Source: Curtobacterium sp. MCBA15_009 (GTDB lineage Bacteria; Actinomycetota; Actinomycetes; Actinomycetales; Microbacteriaceae). Taken from it: DNA of 64,000 bases. Positions 26,189 to 34,385 of the stretch are shown one piece after another (within the stretch, counting starts at the first letter, position 1; each line of letters begins with the position of its first letter). Under the pieces are notes generated by a model. That model made no database searches and was not told the origin of the DNA. It saw nothing but the letters and a program-made list of their open reading frames with translations. The stretch lies in contig NZ_MJGO01000038.1 of the NCBI RefSeq assembly GCF_001864895.1, positions 153,840 to 217,839 of the forward strand. The letters run 5' to 3'. The position numbers and the translations under genes were made by a program.

Positions 26189-27379
26189 TCAGGCCCAGCG
26201 CATGGCGTAGAGCCGGGCCAGGCCGTGCGCGGTCGGGAGCGCCAGGGCGGACCGGAGCACGGCCTCCCGGGCGACCGCCGCGACCGGGCCGAGCGGACGC
26301 CCCGTCGCCATGTTCGCCTCGGCCTGGCGGGCGGCCCGGCGGGCCGACGCCTGTCGCCGGGAGGCGTACCGCGGCCACGGGCCGGCGGCACCGGAGGCGA
26401 CCGCACCGGCGAGCAGGGGTGCGAGGTCGACGGCGTCGAGCCAGCCGAGGTTCATGCCCTGGCCGCCGATCGGGCTGATCTCGTGCGCCGCGTCGCCGAC
26501 CAGGACGACGCGGCCGACCCCGACGCGGTCGGCGGTCCGCCGTCGGACGCCGAACGTGCTCGTCATGGTGCAGCTGGCGGGGTCGGGGTCGGCGCCCGTG
26601 CGGGAGCGGACGAGCGCCGCCAGGCGGGCGGCGGCCTCCGGGTCGGGCGTGCCGCGATCGCCCACGCCGGACGGTGTCGGGGCGTCGGCGGGCAGCAGGG
26701 CGACGTACCGACGGCGTCCACCGGGCAGCGGGAACGACTCCGTCACGCCGTCCGGTCCGACGTCGACGAGCGCTGCGGTCCGGGCCGAGGGGTCCTCGGG
26801 GTCGGCGAAGTCGCCCATCAGGTAGCGCTCCGGGTAGTCGCGGCCGGTCGTGCGGATGCCGAGCAGGGCGCGGACCGCGCTCCGGCCGCCGTCCGCGCCG
26901 ACGACGAACGACGCCCGCAGGGTGGTCGTCGCACCGTCGGGGCCGACGCCTGAGGCGACGACGTGGTCCGGGTGCCGGTCCAGCCCGGAGACGGTCGTGC
27001 CGGTGGTCAGCGCTCCCGGCGCGAGTGCCTCGAGACGCTCGCGGAGCAGGGACTCGGTGCGGTGCTGGTCGAGCGTCGCGACGTAGGGGTGGGTGGTCGA
27101 GGCACGCGCGAACGACAGCGTGCCGAGCGTGCGGCCCCGGCTGCGTGCGACGCCCCGGCGGACGAGGACGGCCTCGGCGAGCACGGCGCCGGCCAGCCCG
27201 ACGGCCGCGAAGGCGTCGAGCGAGGGCGGGTGGATGCCGATCGCGCGCGAGCCCACGGGCGGTTCCGTCCGACGTTCCCACACCCGGACGTCGAGCCCGC
27301 GGGCGGCGAGCAGGACGGCCGTGAAGAGGCCGACGGGTCCGCCGCCGACGACGAGGACGTCGGTGCGGTCACTGGTCAC
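26189..27379 (-). CDS. FAD-dependent aromatic-ring-type monooxygenase
   Basis: This 396-residue protein has the Rossmann motif VVGGGPVGLFTAVLLAARG at the N-terminus, the middle DG motif GADGGRSAVR and the second FAD motif VLVGDAAHEISPIGGQGMN. This is the PheA/TfdB class of NAD(P)H-dependent hydroxylases, at normal length. Its substrate is unknown. The GTG at 27379 is preceded by TAGGCT (27391-27386) with a 6-nt gap, so it may have its own leaderless promoter. It also lies 9 bp after the acyltransferase gene and could be read through from it. Confidence 0.88.
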   Translation of the reverse strand: MTSDRTDVLVVGGGPVGLFTAVLLAARGLDVRVWERRTEPPVGSRAIGIHPPSLDAFAAVGLAGAVLAEAVLVRRGVARSRGRTLGTLSFARASTTHPYVATLDQHRTESLLRERLEALAPGALTTGTTVSGLDRHPDHVVASGVGPDGATTTLRASFVVGADGGRSAVRALLGIRTTGRDYPERYLMGDFADPEDPSARTAALVDVGPDGVTESFPLPGGRRRYVALLPADAPTPSGVGDRGTPDPEAAARLAALVRSRTGADPDPASCTMTSTFGVRRRTADRVGVGRVVLVGDAAHEISPIGGQGMNLGWLDAVDLAPLLAGAVASGAAGPWPRYASRRQASARRAARQAEANMATGRPLGPVAAVAREAVLRSALALPTAHGLARLYAMRWA

Positions 27380-27388
27380 GGGCCGAGC

Positions 27389-28603
27389 CTACGGTCCGAC
27401 GGGGTCGTGCGCGGGCGCGGCGGTGGCCCGGGCGGCGGCAGACCGCGCCTCGAGCCGCTTGCGGAAGCGTTCGACGGGCACCTCGACCGCGTAGGCGGCG
27501 CCGATCGACACGACCAGGACGGCAGCGACCAACCCGATCGTCCCCCAGACCCCGATCGCGAAGGTGCCGAGCAGGGCGATCACGAGCGGGTGCCAGAGGT
27601 ACGCCGAGTACGAGACCCGTCGGCCGAACCAGGAGACCGGGGTCCACGCGAGTGCGGCGGAGACGGGGGAGCGCACCGAGACGAGGCCGCCGATGAGCAG
27701 TGCCGACACGAGCGCGGTCGCGGGCAGCACCACGCCGAAGGTCCAGGCGTGCTGGGTCCAGTCGTCGTCGATCCAGACGAGCACCCCCACCAGGAGCGCG
27801 AACCCGAGCCAGGTCGCCACGGTGCCGGCCAGACCGGCCGCGAGCACGCGGACCCGGGCGTCGTCGAGCAGCAGGGCGAGCGCGCAGCCGACCGCGAGCG
27901 GCACGACGCCGAGCACCGGCGAGAAGTAGACGTCCGGCGTGGCACCGCCGCTCGGGGTGCGGTAGCTCAGCCACGACGCGACCGAGCCGCCGACGACGAG
28001 TGCGCCGAGCCCGGTGAGCAGCCAGCGTCGCCGGGTCCGCAGCGTGGCGAGCAGCACCAGGACCGGCGGCCACACCAGGTAGAACTGCTCCTCCATCGAC
28101 AGGCTCCACGTGTGCGCGAAGACCCCCTGCGTGGTGTCCCAGAACGCCCGGAACAGGTTGCCGGTGTAGGTGAGGGCGATGAAGGCGGCCTCTCCCGCCG
28201 AGAAGGTCGCGCCCTTGTAGTCGCCGACCCAGTTCCAGAGCAGGAGCCCGACGACCACGAACGCGAGCAGCGCCGGGTAAAGCCGGAGCAGTCGCTTGCC
28301 CCAGAACGTCCCGAGCCGCACCCGACCGGTCCGGCGCCGCTCGCCGAGCAGCAGCGTGGTGATGAGGAAGCCGGAGAGCACGAAGAACACGGTGACGCCG
28401 ATGAAGCCGCCCTCGAACTGCGGCACGTGCAGGTGGTAGAGGACCACGACGAGGATCGCGAGGGTGCGCAGCCCGTCGAGGGCCGGCGCGCGGTGCGTCA
28501 GCGGCGGCGGCGGTGCGGTCGGGGACCCGGCAGCTCGGGCGTCCGCAGCGCGCGGGGGAGCACCGACCCGCGATCGCGCGGGCGTGAGCGTGTCCGTGGT
28601 CAC
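27389..28603 (-). CDS. Acyltransferase family 3 membrane protein
   Basis: This 404-residue protein has about ten membrane helices. Typical acyltransferase-3 motifs are RAPALDGLRTLAILVVVLYHL (with the conserved Arg and the catalytic-type His), GGFIGVTVFFVLSGFLIT and RLLRLYPAL. These enzymes O-acetylate surface polysaccharides, peptidoglycan or lipids on the outer face of the membrane. AGGAGG lies just before the GTG start. There is no fused SGNH domain. The neighbouring genes do not reveal a substrate. Confidence 0.88.
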   Translation of the reverse strand: MTTDTLTPARSRVGAPPRAADARAAGSPTAPPPPLTHRAPALDGLRTLAILVVVLYHLHVPQFEGGFIGVTVFFVLSGFLITTLLLGERRRTGRVRLGTFWGKRLLRLYPALLAFVVVGLLLWNWVGDYKGATFSAGEAAFIALTYTGNLFRAFWDTTQGVFAHTWSLSMEEQFYLVWPPVLVLLATLRTRRRWLLTGLGALVVGGSVASWLSYRTPSGGATPDVYFSPVLGVVPLAVGCALALLLDDARVRVLAAGLAGTVATWLGFALLVGVLVWIDDDWTQHAWTFGVVLPATALVSALLIGGLVSVRSPVSAALAWTPVSWFGRRVSYSAYLWHPLVIALLGTFAIGVWGTIGLVAAVLVVSIGAAYAVEVPVERFRKRLEARSAAARATAAPAHDPVGP

Positions 28604-28710
28604 GGTCCTCCTGTGCGGGGTCGGGCGGCCGGTCAGCCGCTCCCGGAGCTGCCTGCCGGGTCATCCCAGGGTGCTCCGCCCGCCCTTGAGGAACCTCAGA
28701 GTGCCCGCGC

Positions 28711-28802
28711 CTCCCGTCCGGCGCCGGTCCGGATCGCTGCGTTCAGTGAGCAGGAGACGTCGGGTGCCGTGGTCGGACCCGGCGTGTTCTGCTCACCGGG
28801 CG
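28711..28802. repeat. Hairpin repeat family A, copy 1
   Basis: This 92-bp element begins CTCCCGTCCG and contains inverted arms (GTGAGCAG...CTGCTCAC, 20-bp arms) around an 11-nt loop. It is a near-identical direct copy of 28876-28967. Both lie in the 393-bp space 28604-28996 between convergent-side gene ends, with no coding potential. Confidence 0.85.
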
Positions 28803-28840
28803 AGTGCGCGTCCCGTACGGGTGCGCCGCGCGCCGGCCGC

Positions 28841-28885
28841 CGGACGGGAGGCCCGTGGCGGTGCCGCCCACGGGCCTCCCGTCCG
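28841..28885. repeat. Palindrome family B, copy 1
   Basis: The 18-bp arms starting CGGACGGGAGG (28841-28858) and ending CCTCCCGTCCG (28868-28885) are perfect reverse complements around 9 nt. The right arm overlaps the start of hairpin repeat A copy 2. Similar palindromes occur at 30589, 39714 and 62494. Confidence 0.85.
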
Positions 28886-28967
28886 TCGTCGGTCCGGATC
28901 GCTACGTCCAGTGAGCAGAAGACGTCGGGTGCCGTGGTCGGACCCGGCGTGTTCTGCTCACTGGGCG
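28876..28967. repeat. Hairpin repeat family A, copy 2
   Basis: This element matches copy 1 over 92 bp with few differences. The internal arms pair at 18 of 20 positions around the loop GCCGTGGTCGG. It ends 30 bp before the 3' end of the TetR gene and may act as its terminator. Confidence 0.85.
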
Positions 28968-28996
28968 CGCCCGCTCCGGCGCCGCGCGGGGAGGCC

Positions 28997-29569
28997 TCAA
29001 CCCGCCGACCGCACCATGGCGGTGAGCGCGTCGAGCCGTTCGTGCACGAGCGTGCGGAACGGCCGGGCCTCGTCCGGGGCGATCCACTGCGCGAACGCCA
29101 GGTGGAACACGGTGACGGCGGTCTCCGCGGCCATCGTGGCGGTCGGCTCGGCCACGCCGCGTTCCCGCAGGAGCTCGCCCAGTCGTGCCGTCAGGGTCGC
29201 GAGCTTGCCGAGTTCGCGCTCGCCGAGGGCGGGGGTCGCGTCGATGACGACCTGCCGTGCCCGCGACCAGGCCCGTCGCTCCTCGGGGAAGAAGCCGACG
29301 GACCCCTCGAGGGCCAGGCGGACCAGGGCGAACGGGGCCGTGCCGTCCGGCGCCGAGCGGACGGCGTCGCTGAACATGCCGAGGAAGCCCTCCTGCCCGG
29401 CGAACAGCACCTCGGGCTTGTCGGCGAAGTGCCGGAAGAACGTGCGCTCCGTGACCTCGGCCTCGGCGGCGATCCGGGCGACGGTGGTCGCGTCGTAGCC
29501 CTCGCTCGTGAAGAGCTGCAGCGCGACGGCCTGCAGCCGTTCACGCGTTCCGGGTTGCCACCTGACCAT
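28997..29569 (-). CDS. TetR-family transcriptional regulator
   Basis: This 190-residue protein has an N-terminal helix-turn-helix (LQAVALQLFTSEGYDATTVARI, VTERTFFRHFADKPEVLF) and an all-helical ligand domain (TetR_C-like, GSVGFFPEERRAWSRARQVV). It is divergent from an SDR gene and probably represses it through the palindrome between them. TAGACT (29581-29576) ends 6 nt before the ATG, again pointing to a leaderless transcript. Confidence 0.9.
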   Translation of the reverse strand: MVRWQPGTRERLQAVALQLFTSEGYDATTVARIAAEAEVTERTFFRHFADKPEVLFAGQEGFLGMFSDAVRSAPDGTAPFALVRLALEGSVGFFPEERRAWSRARQVVIDATPALGERELGKLATLTARLGELLRERGVAEPTATMAAETAVTVFHLAFAQWIAPDEARPFRTLVHERLDALTAMVRSAG

Positions 29570-29584
29570 GCCGAGAGTCTACTG

Positions 29585-29636
29585 ATGACAGCGGCTGACA
29601 TGGAGTGCTACGGTGACGTCAGTTCATGACATCACC
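29585..29636 (+). promoter_or_regulatory. Promoter and TetR operator of the SDR gene
   Basis: ATGACA (29585-29590) and TACGGT (29609-29614), 18 bp apart, form a promoter. GGTGACGTCA (29612-29621) and TGACATCACC (29627-29636) form a 10-bp inverted repeat with one mismatch, placed at the -10 and start point. Repression by the divergent TetR protein is the simplest reading. Confidence 0.55.
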
Positions 29637-29665
29637 GTCGTGGACGCCTGCGAAGGGAAGCACTC

Positions 29666-30571
29666 ATGCACGTGTTCGTCACCGGGGCCTCCGGCTGGAT
29701 CGGCTCCCACACCGTCGACGACCTGCTCGCCGCCGGCCACACCGTCAGCGGCCTCGCCCGTTCCGACGCCTCGGCCACCGCGCTCGAGGCGAAGGGCGTC
29801 GCGGTCGTGCGGGGCGGCCTCGACGACCTCGACGTCCTCGCCGGGGCCGCGGCAGCCGCCGACGGCGTCCTGCACCTCGCCAACAAGCACGACTGGTCGG
29901 ACCCGGTCGGCACGAACGCCGCCGAACGCGCGGCCGTCGAGGCCCTCGCCGGCGCCCTCGTCGGCACCGACCGGCCGCTGGTCGTGGCGTCGGGCGTCGC
30001 GGGGCTCGCCCAGGGGCGTCCGTCGACCGAGGCGGACGCCAACCCGTTCGTCGGGCCGGACACCATGCGCGGCGGCAGCGAGAACCGCGGGTTCGACTTC
30101 GTCGACCAGGGCGTCCGCGCGATCGCGGCACGCTTCAGCCCGACGACGCACGGCACCGGCGACCACGGCTTCATCGCCGAGATCGTCGCGGCGGCACGGC
30201 GCTCCGGCGTGTCCGGGTACATCGGCGACGGGACGAACAGCTGGGCAGCCGTGCACGTCACGGACGCCGCACGGGTCGTCCGGCTCGGCCTCGAGCAGGC
30301 ACCCGCCGGCACGCGCGTGCACGCCGTCGCCGAGACCGCGATCCCGACCCGGCAGATCGCCGAGGCCATCGGCGCAGGACTCGGGTTGCCGGTCACCTCG
30401 ATCGACCCGGCGGACGCGGACGCGCACTTCGGGTTCATCGCCCGGTTCTTCGGCATGGAGATGTCCGCCACGTCCGAGGCCACCCGTGCGCTCCTCGGTT
30501 GGGAGCCGACGGGGCCTGGTCTGCTCGAGGACATCGCCGCCGGCGCCTACTCCGAGCCGCGGGTCGCGTAG
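29666..30571 (+). CDS. NAD-dependent epimerase/dehydratase (extended SDR family)
   Basis: This 301-residue protein has the Rossmann motif VTGASGWIGS at residues 5-14, HLANKHDW as the beta-4 region and a final sugar-epimerase-like C-terminal domain (GYIGDGTNSWAAVHVTDAARV). The usual YxxxK is not obvious; the region around VASGVAGLAQG is atypical. Similar proteins are NAD(P)-binding reductases of unknown substrate that are often induced by electrophiles. GAAGGGAA precedes the ATG. It is divergent from, and probably controlled by, the TetR regulator. Confidence 0.85.
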   Translation: MHVFVTGASGWIGSHTVDDLLAAGHTVSGLARSDASATALEAKGVAVVRGGLDDLDVLAGAAAAADGVLHLANKHDWSDPVGTNAAERAAVEALAGALVGTDRPLVVASGVAGLAQGRPSTEADANPFVGPDTMRGGSENRGFDFVDQGVRAIAARFSPTTHGTGDHGFIAEIVAAARRSGVSGYIGDGTNSWAAVHVTDAARVVRLGLEQAPAGTRVHAVAETAIPTRQIAEAIGAGLGLPVTSIDPADADAHFGFIARFFGMEMSATSEATRALLGWEPTGPGLLEDIAAGAYSEPRVA

Positions 30572-30588
30572 CCGGGGCGACCAGCCGC

Positions 30589-30708
30589 CGGACGGGAGGG
30601 TCGTGGCGGCGCCGCCACGGGCCTCCCGTCCGGCGCCGGTCCGGACCACCGCACATGGTGAGCAGGAATGGTCGGGTGCCGTCGTCGGACCCGACCGTTC
30701 CTGCTCAC
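30589..30708. repeat. Palindrome B copy 2 plus hairpin A copy 3
   Basis: A 44-bp palindrome (30589-30632, arms matching at 20 of 22) is followed directly by hairpin A: GTGAGCAGGAATGGTCGGGT (30658-30677) pairs with 30689-30708 at 19 of 20 positions around an 11-nt loop. It fills the space between the convergent SDR and NDH-2 genes and probably terminates both. Confidence 0.85.
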
Positions 30709-30739
30709 GAAGCGAGCGGGCCGTGCCCGCGCCGCCCTG

Positions 30740-32038
30740 CTACTCGGCCTTCTGCATCTGCCAGGGCTCGGGTTCGCGGTCGCCGTTCGGACGCACGGGA
30801 CGCACGTCGCCGACGATCGGGATCGCCCGCTTCCGCATGAACCACAGGTAGCGGACGAAGAAGTGCGACAGCGTCGACAGCCGGTTGCCGTTGCCGAGCA
30901 ACGAGGCGATGTGCACCGCGACCCAGGCGAGCCACGCGACCGGGCCGACCATCGTGATGCCGCCGCGCAGCTGGGCGACCGCGGCGTTCGTGCCGATCGT
31001 CGCCATGGTGCCCTTGTCGAAGTAGGTGAAGTGCTCGGTGGACTTGCCGTCGAGCAGGCGCTTGATCTGCTTCGCGACGTGCTTGCCGCCCTGCAGTGCG
31101 GGCTGGGCCAGCTGGGCGAGCGCGTCGTCCTGCGCGGCGATGTCCCCGGCGGAGAACACCCGGTCGACACCCTGCACCGCGAGGTCGTCGCCCACCTTGA
31201 TGCGGCCGCCGTGGGTCTGCGGCATGCCCCAGCCGGAGACCTCCTTGTGGGCGGCGACGCCGGTCGCCCAGATCACCTGCGAGGCGGGGATGAACTCGCC
31301 GTCGGCGGTGGTCACGCCGTCGCGCTGGACCTCGGCGACGCCCGTGTTCAGCCGGAGCACGACCCCGCGCTTCCGCAGGACCTTCGCCGCGTACCGGCGC
31401 AGACGCGGTGCGAACGGCTTGAGGAGCTCGCCACTGCGGTGGACGAGGGTGATCGAGATGTTGCCGCGCTCGATCTCCGGGTAGGCGCCGACCAGCGCCT
31501 GGTCGCGGAGCTCGGCGAGGGCGCCGGCCATCTCGACGCCGGTCGCGCCGCCGCCGACGATAACGATGCGGATCTCGTCCGGGCCCTGGTTCGCCGCAGC
31601 CTCTTCGAGGCGGGTGAACAGCTCGTCGCGGATCCGGAGCGCCTGCGAGCGGGAGTACATCGAGTAGGCGTACTCGTACGCGCCGGGGGTGCCGAAGTAG
31701 CTCGTGTTCACCCCGTTCGCGAGCACCAGGTAGTCGTACTGCAGGTGCTCGCCGTCGGACATCTCGGCGATGCGTTCGTCGGTGCGGATGCCGGTGAGCA
31801 GGCCGTGGCGGAACTCCGCGTTGGCCTGTCGGGCCCGCAGGCTCCGCAGGAAGTACGTCACGTCACCGGCGTTCAGCCCGCCCGTCGCCACCTGGTACAT
31901 GAGGGGCTGGAACATGTTGTAGACGTGCCGGTCGACGAGCGTCACCCGGACCGGTGCGTCGGCGAGCTCCCGCATGGCGGCGACACCGGCGAATCCTCCG
32001 CCGACGATGACGACGTGCGGGCGGGTGTCCTGGGGCAT
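30740..32038 (-). CDS. ndh: Type II NADH dehydrogenase (NDH-2)
   Basis: This 432-residue flavoprotein has two Rossmann motifs: FAD (VVIVGGGFAGVAAMREL) near the N-terminus and NADH (IRIVIVGGGATGVEMAGAL) in the middle. It also has QPLMYQVATGGL, the ATG motif VIWATGV, and FSAGDIAA for the FAD ribityl. The C-terminal region (VAWLAWVAVHIASLLGNGNRL, then FFVRYLWFMR) is a membrane-attachment segment typical of bacterial NDH-2. The enzyme oxidises NADH and reduces menaquinone without pumping protons. ATG 32038 is preceded by GAGGAAAG. An earlier in-frame start adds residues with no homology. Confidence 0.9.
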   Translation of the reverse strand: MPQDTRPHVVIVGGGFAGVAAMRELADAPVRVTLVDRHVYNMFQPLMYQVATGGLNAGDVTYFLRSLRARQANAEFRHGLLTGIRTDERIAEMSDGEHLQYDYLVLANGVNTSYFGTPGAYEYAYSMYSRSQALRIRDELFTRLEEAAANQGPDEIRIVIVGGGATGVEMAGALAELRDQALVGAYPEIERGNISITLVHRSGELLKPFAPRLRRYAAKVLRKRGVVLRLNTGVAEVQRDGVTTADGEFIPASQVIWATGVAAHKEVSGWGMPQTHGGRIKVGDDLAVQGVDRVFSAGDIAAQDDALAQLAQPALQGGKHVAKQIKRLLDGKSTEHFTYFDKGTMATIGTNAAVAQLRGGITMVGPVAWLAWVAVHIASLLGNGNRLSTLSHFFVRYLWFMRKRAIPIVGDVRPVRPNGDREPEPWQMQKAE

Positions 32039-32138
32039 GCTGGTTCCGGCTTTCCTCGGCGAGTGGGTCACCCACGAGGGTACGCGCGCTGTGGCGCGCT
32101 CCGGTCCACCGCCGACCGGGAGGCACGGGTCGGCTCCG

Positions 32139-32687
32139 TCAGGCGTCGCGCCTGGCGTAGGTGCTCACGACGTTCCCCTTGCTCGTCACGGTGCTGTCGA
32201 CCAGCCGCAGGCGCGTGGGCGGGTCGGTCGGCTCGAACAGCCGGCGCCCGGCACCGGCGATCGCGGGGTGCACCATCAGCTGCAACTCGTCCAGCAGGCC
32301 GGCGAACAGCAGGTGCCGCACCACCGTGACGCTGCCGCACACCGCGATGTCGGCGCCGTCGCGCTGCCGGAGGTCGCGGACGAAGGTGTCGAGGTCGCCC
32401 GGGATCCTGGCGGCGTTCTGCCACGTCAGGTCGTCGCCCAGCGTCGTGGAGGCCACGTGCTTCTCGATCGGGTTGATCCACTGCCCGAACGGGTCGTCCG
32501 GGTGCGCCGGCCACCACTCGGCCCACTCGAGGTAGCTGTTCCTGCCGAGCAGGACGGTGTCGGTACGGGCCATGAAGGCGCCCATGCCCGCACCGAGCTC
32601 GTCGTCGAAGCTGTCGTACTGGAACCGGAACGGGTCCTGCACGACCCCGTCGACCGAGGTGAAGAGTCCCGCGGTGACCGTGCGCAT
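32139..32687 (-). CDS. Dihydrofolate-reductase-like (RibD_C) protein
   Basis: This 182-residue protein has the pattern of stand-alone RibD_C/DHFR-fold proteins: FTSVDGVVQDP at the N-terminus, TVLLGRNSYLEW, IAVCGSVTVVRHLL and LQLMVHPAIAGAGRRLFE. These bind NADPH and reduce unknown pterin- or flavin-like substrates; they are not true folA. TACGAT (32700-32695) ends 7 nt before ATG 32687 with no ribosome binding site. It is divergent from the alpha/beta hydrolase pair. Confidence 0.9.
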   Translation of the reverse strand: MRTVTAGLFTSVDGVVQDPFRFQYDSFDDELGAGMGAFMARTDTVLLGRNSYLEWAEWWPAHPDDPFGQWINPIEKHVASTTLGDDLTWQNAARIPGDLDTFVRDLRQRDGADIAVCGSVTVVRHLLFAGLLDELQLMVHPAIAGAGRRLFEPTDPPTRLRLVDSTVTSKGNVVSTYARRDA

Positions 32688-32766
32688 GGTGCGGATCGTA
32701 CGCCCGGTCCTCCCGGTCCGCGAGGACGCTGACCAGGTGCTGCGAGTGGTCGCGTAGCCTCGGTCC

Positions 32767-33540
32767 GTGCGCGCCAAGGTGGAGACCGTCCGGATCGGCG
32801 GCCTCGCCGTGCGCCTGCACACCGCGGCTCCCGCCGGTCGGGTCCGGGCCGACCTGGCCCCCACCGTCGTGCTCGTGCACGGCATCGGGATGTCGCACCG
32901 TTCCTTCGGGCGGTCGCAGCGCGCGCTCGCCGCGACCCACCGCACCGTGAGCGTCGACCTGCCCGGCTTCGGCGGGGTGCCCGGTGCCGGTCGTGCACTG
33001 TCGGCCGCGGAACTCGCCGACCTGGTCGTCGCGGCCGTCCGGTCGCGCGGCGCGGACGACCTCGTGGTCGTCGGGCAGTCCCTGGGGACACAGATCGCGG
33101 TCGAGGCCGCCCGCCGGCACGCCGACGCCGTCGGCTCGGTCGTGCTCGTCAGCCCCGTGGTGGCGTCCGACCGGCGGTCGCTGCTGCTGCAGGCGCTCGA
33201 CCTGGCCCGTGACTCGCTGGTCGAGGGGCCGCGCATGAACGCCGTGCTGACCACCGACTACCTGCGGAGCGTGCGCCAGTACGTGCGCGAGCTCGCGCCG
33301 ATGCTGCGCTACCGCATGGAGGACACCATCACCGAGGTCCGTCAGCCGGTCCTGGTCGTCCGCGGCTCGCTCGACCCGATCGCCCGGCACGGCTGGTCGG
33401 CCGGCATCGCCGCGGCAGCCCCCGTCGGCGCGTTCGTCGAGCTCGCCGGCGCCCACCACGTGCAGGAGCGACAGCCCGTCGCCTTCGCCCGGCTGCTCGG
33501 CGAGTTCCGACGTGCCCAGGCCCGCGAGGGCCTGCGGTGA
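32767..33540 (+). CDS. Alpha/beta hydrolase
   Basis: This 257-residue protein has the oxyanion-hole motif LVHGIGMSHRSF, the nucleophile elbow VVVGQSLGTQ (Ser105), a candidate Asp in RGSLDPIAR and His in GAHHVQE. That completes a catalytic triad. There is no signal peptide. It has the size and cap region of small ester or haloalkane-type hydrolases; the substrate is unknown. TAGCCT (32755-32760) ends 6 nt before the GTG start, so transcription is probably leaderless. It overlaps the next hydrolase gene by 4 bp. Confidence 0.88.
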   Translation: MRAKVETVRIGGLAVRLHTAAPAGRVRADLAPTVVLVHGIGMSHRSFGRSQRALAATHRTVSVDLPGFGGVPGAGRALSAAELADLVVAAVRSRGADDLVVVGQSLGTQIAVEAARRHADAVGSVVLVSPVVASDRRSLLLQALDLARDSLVEGPRMNAVLTTDYLRSVRQYVRELAPMLRYRMEDTITEVRQPVLVVRGSLDPIARHGWSAGIAAAAPVGAFVELAGAHHVQERQPVAFARLLGEFRRAQAREGLR

Positions 33541-34262
33541 CCGAGGTGCTCCGGTCCGCCGACCGCGTGCCGCTGCTGCGACGCGCACGGTGGGCGGTGC
33601 TCGACTGGTGGTACGCGGTCGTGTGGCAGGTGCGGAGCCTCGGGCCGACCACGACCGACGACTACCGGACGGGTGACGGCCAGCCCGTCGTCGTGATCCC
33701 GGGCGTCTACGAGACCTGGCACTTCATGCGGCCGCTCATGGACGCCCTGCACGACCGCGGACACCCGGTGCACGTGCTGCCCGTGCTGCGGCACAACCTG
33801 CGCCCCGTGCCCGAGTCGGCGGACGAGGTCCTCGGGTACCTGCGTGAGCACGACCTGCGGGACGTGCTCGTCCTCGCGCACAGCAAGGGCGGACTCATCG
33901 GCAAGTACGCGATGACGCGACTCGACGACCACGCCCGCATCGACCGCATGGTCGCGGTCTCGACGCCGTTCGGCGGCTCGGGCTGGGCCCGCCTCGCGCC
34001 GGTGCGGCACCTGCGGGCGTTCCGGGCGTCGGACCCCGTGCTCGCCGCCCTCGCCCGGGAGCTCGACGCGAACGCGCGGATCACCTCGGTCTACGGCGTC
34101 TTCGACACGCTCATCCCGGAGGGCAGCGAGCTCGCGGGCGCGACGAACGTGCGGCTGCCGGTCGGCGGCCACTTCCGGATCCTCGGCGACGCGCGGACGC
34201 GGTCCGCGGTGCTGTCCGCTGCCGACCCGGGCACCGCGGCACCGGACCGGGACCCGGCCTGA
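33537..34262 (+). CDS. Triacylglycerol-lipase-like alpha/beta hydrolase
   Basis: This 241-residue protein has VVVIPGVYETWHFMRPLMDALHDRGH as the N-terminal strand and oxyanion region and LAHSKGG as nucleophile elbow (Ser116). Asp in YGVFDTLIPEG and His in LPVGGHFRIL complete the triad. The GVYE and HSKGG motifs are those of a lipase/esterase group acting on lipids. The GTG overlaps the stop of the previous hydrolase gene (GTGA), so the two hydrolases are coupled and may act in one pathway. Confidence 0.85.
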   Translation: MTEVLRSADRVPLLRRARWAVLDWWYAVVWQVRSLGPTTTDDYRTGDGQPVVVIPGVYETWHFMRPLMDALHDRGHPVHVLPVLRHNLRPVPESADEVLGYLREHDLRDVLVLAHSKGGLIGKYAMTRLDDHARIDRMVAVSTPFGGSGWARLAPVRHLRAFRASDPVLAALARELDANARITSVYGVFDTLIPEGSELAGATNVRLPVGGHFRILGDARTRSAVLSAADPGTAAPDRDPA

Positions 34263-34307
34263 ACGATCGGCCCTGCGCCGAAGGGTCCGAGGACCGTCGC
34301 CGACGAC

Positions 34308-34385
34308 GGCCCCGGGGCATCGCGTGCCCGGGTCTGGCCCGGCTCAGGCCCCGGGGCATCGCGTGCCCAGGTCTGGCCCAGTTCA
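34308..34385. repeat. Two 39-bp tandem repeats with hairpins at a convergent gene end
   Basis: Units 34308-34346 and 34347-34385 are near-identical, and a shortened third begins at 34386 inside the VOC gene. Each contains GGGCA/TGCCC arms around CGCGA on the minus strand. Being 39 bp (13 codons) the array would not shift frame. It lies between the convergent hydrolase and VOC genes and probably acts as a double terminator. Confidence 0.8.

Noticed and set aside
28711-28967. Two near-identical 92-bp direct repeats considered as a CRISPR fragment
   Set aside because: Repeats are too long, only two adjacent copies exist, each contains its own long hairpin, and no cas gene is present.
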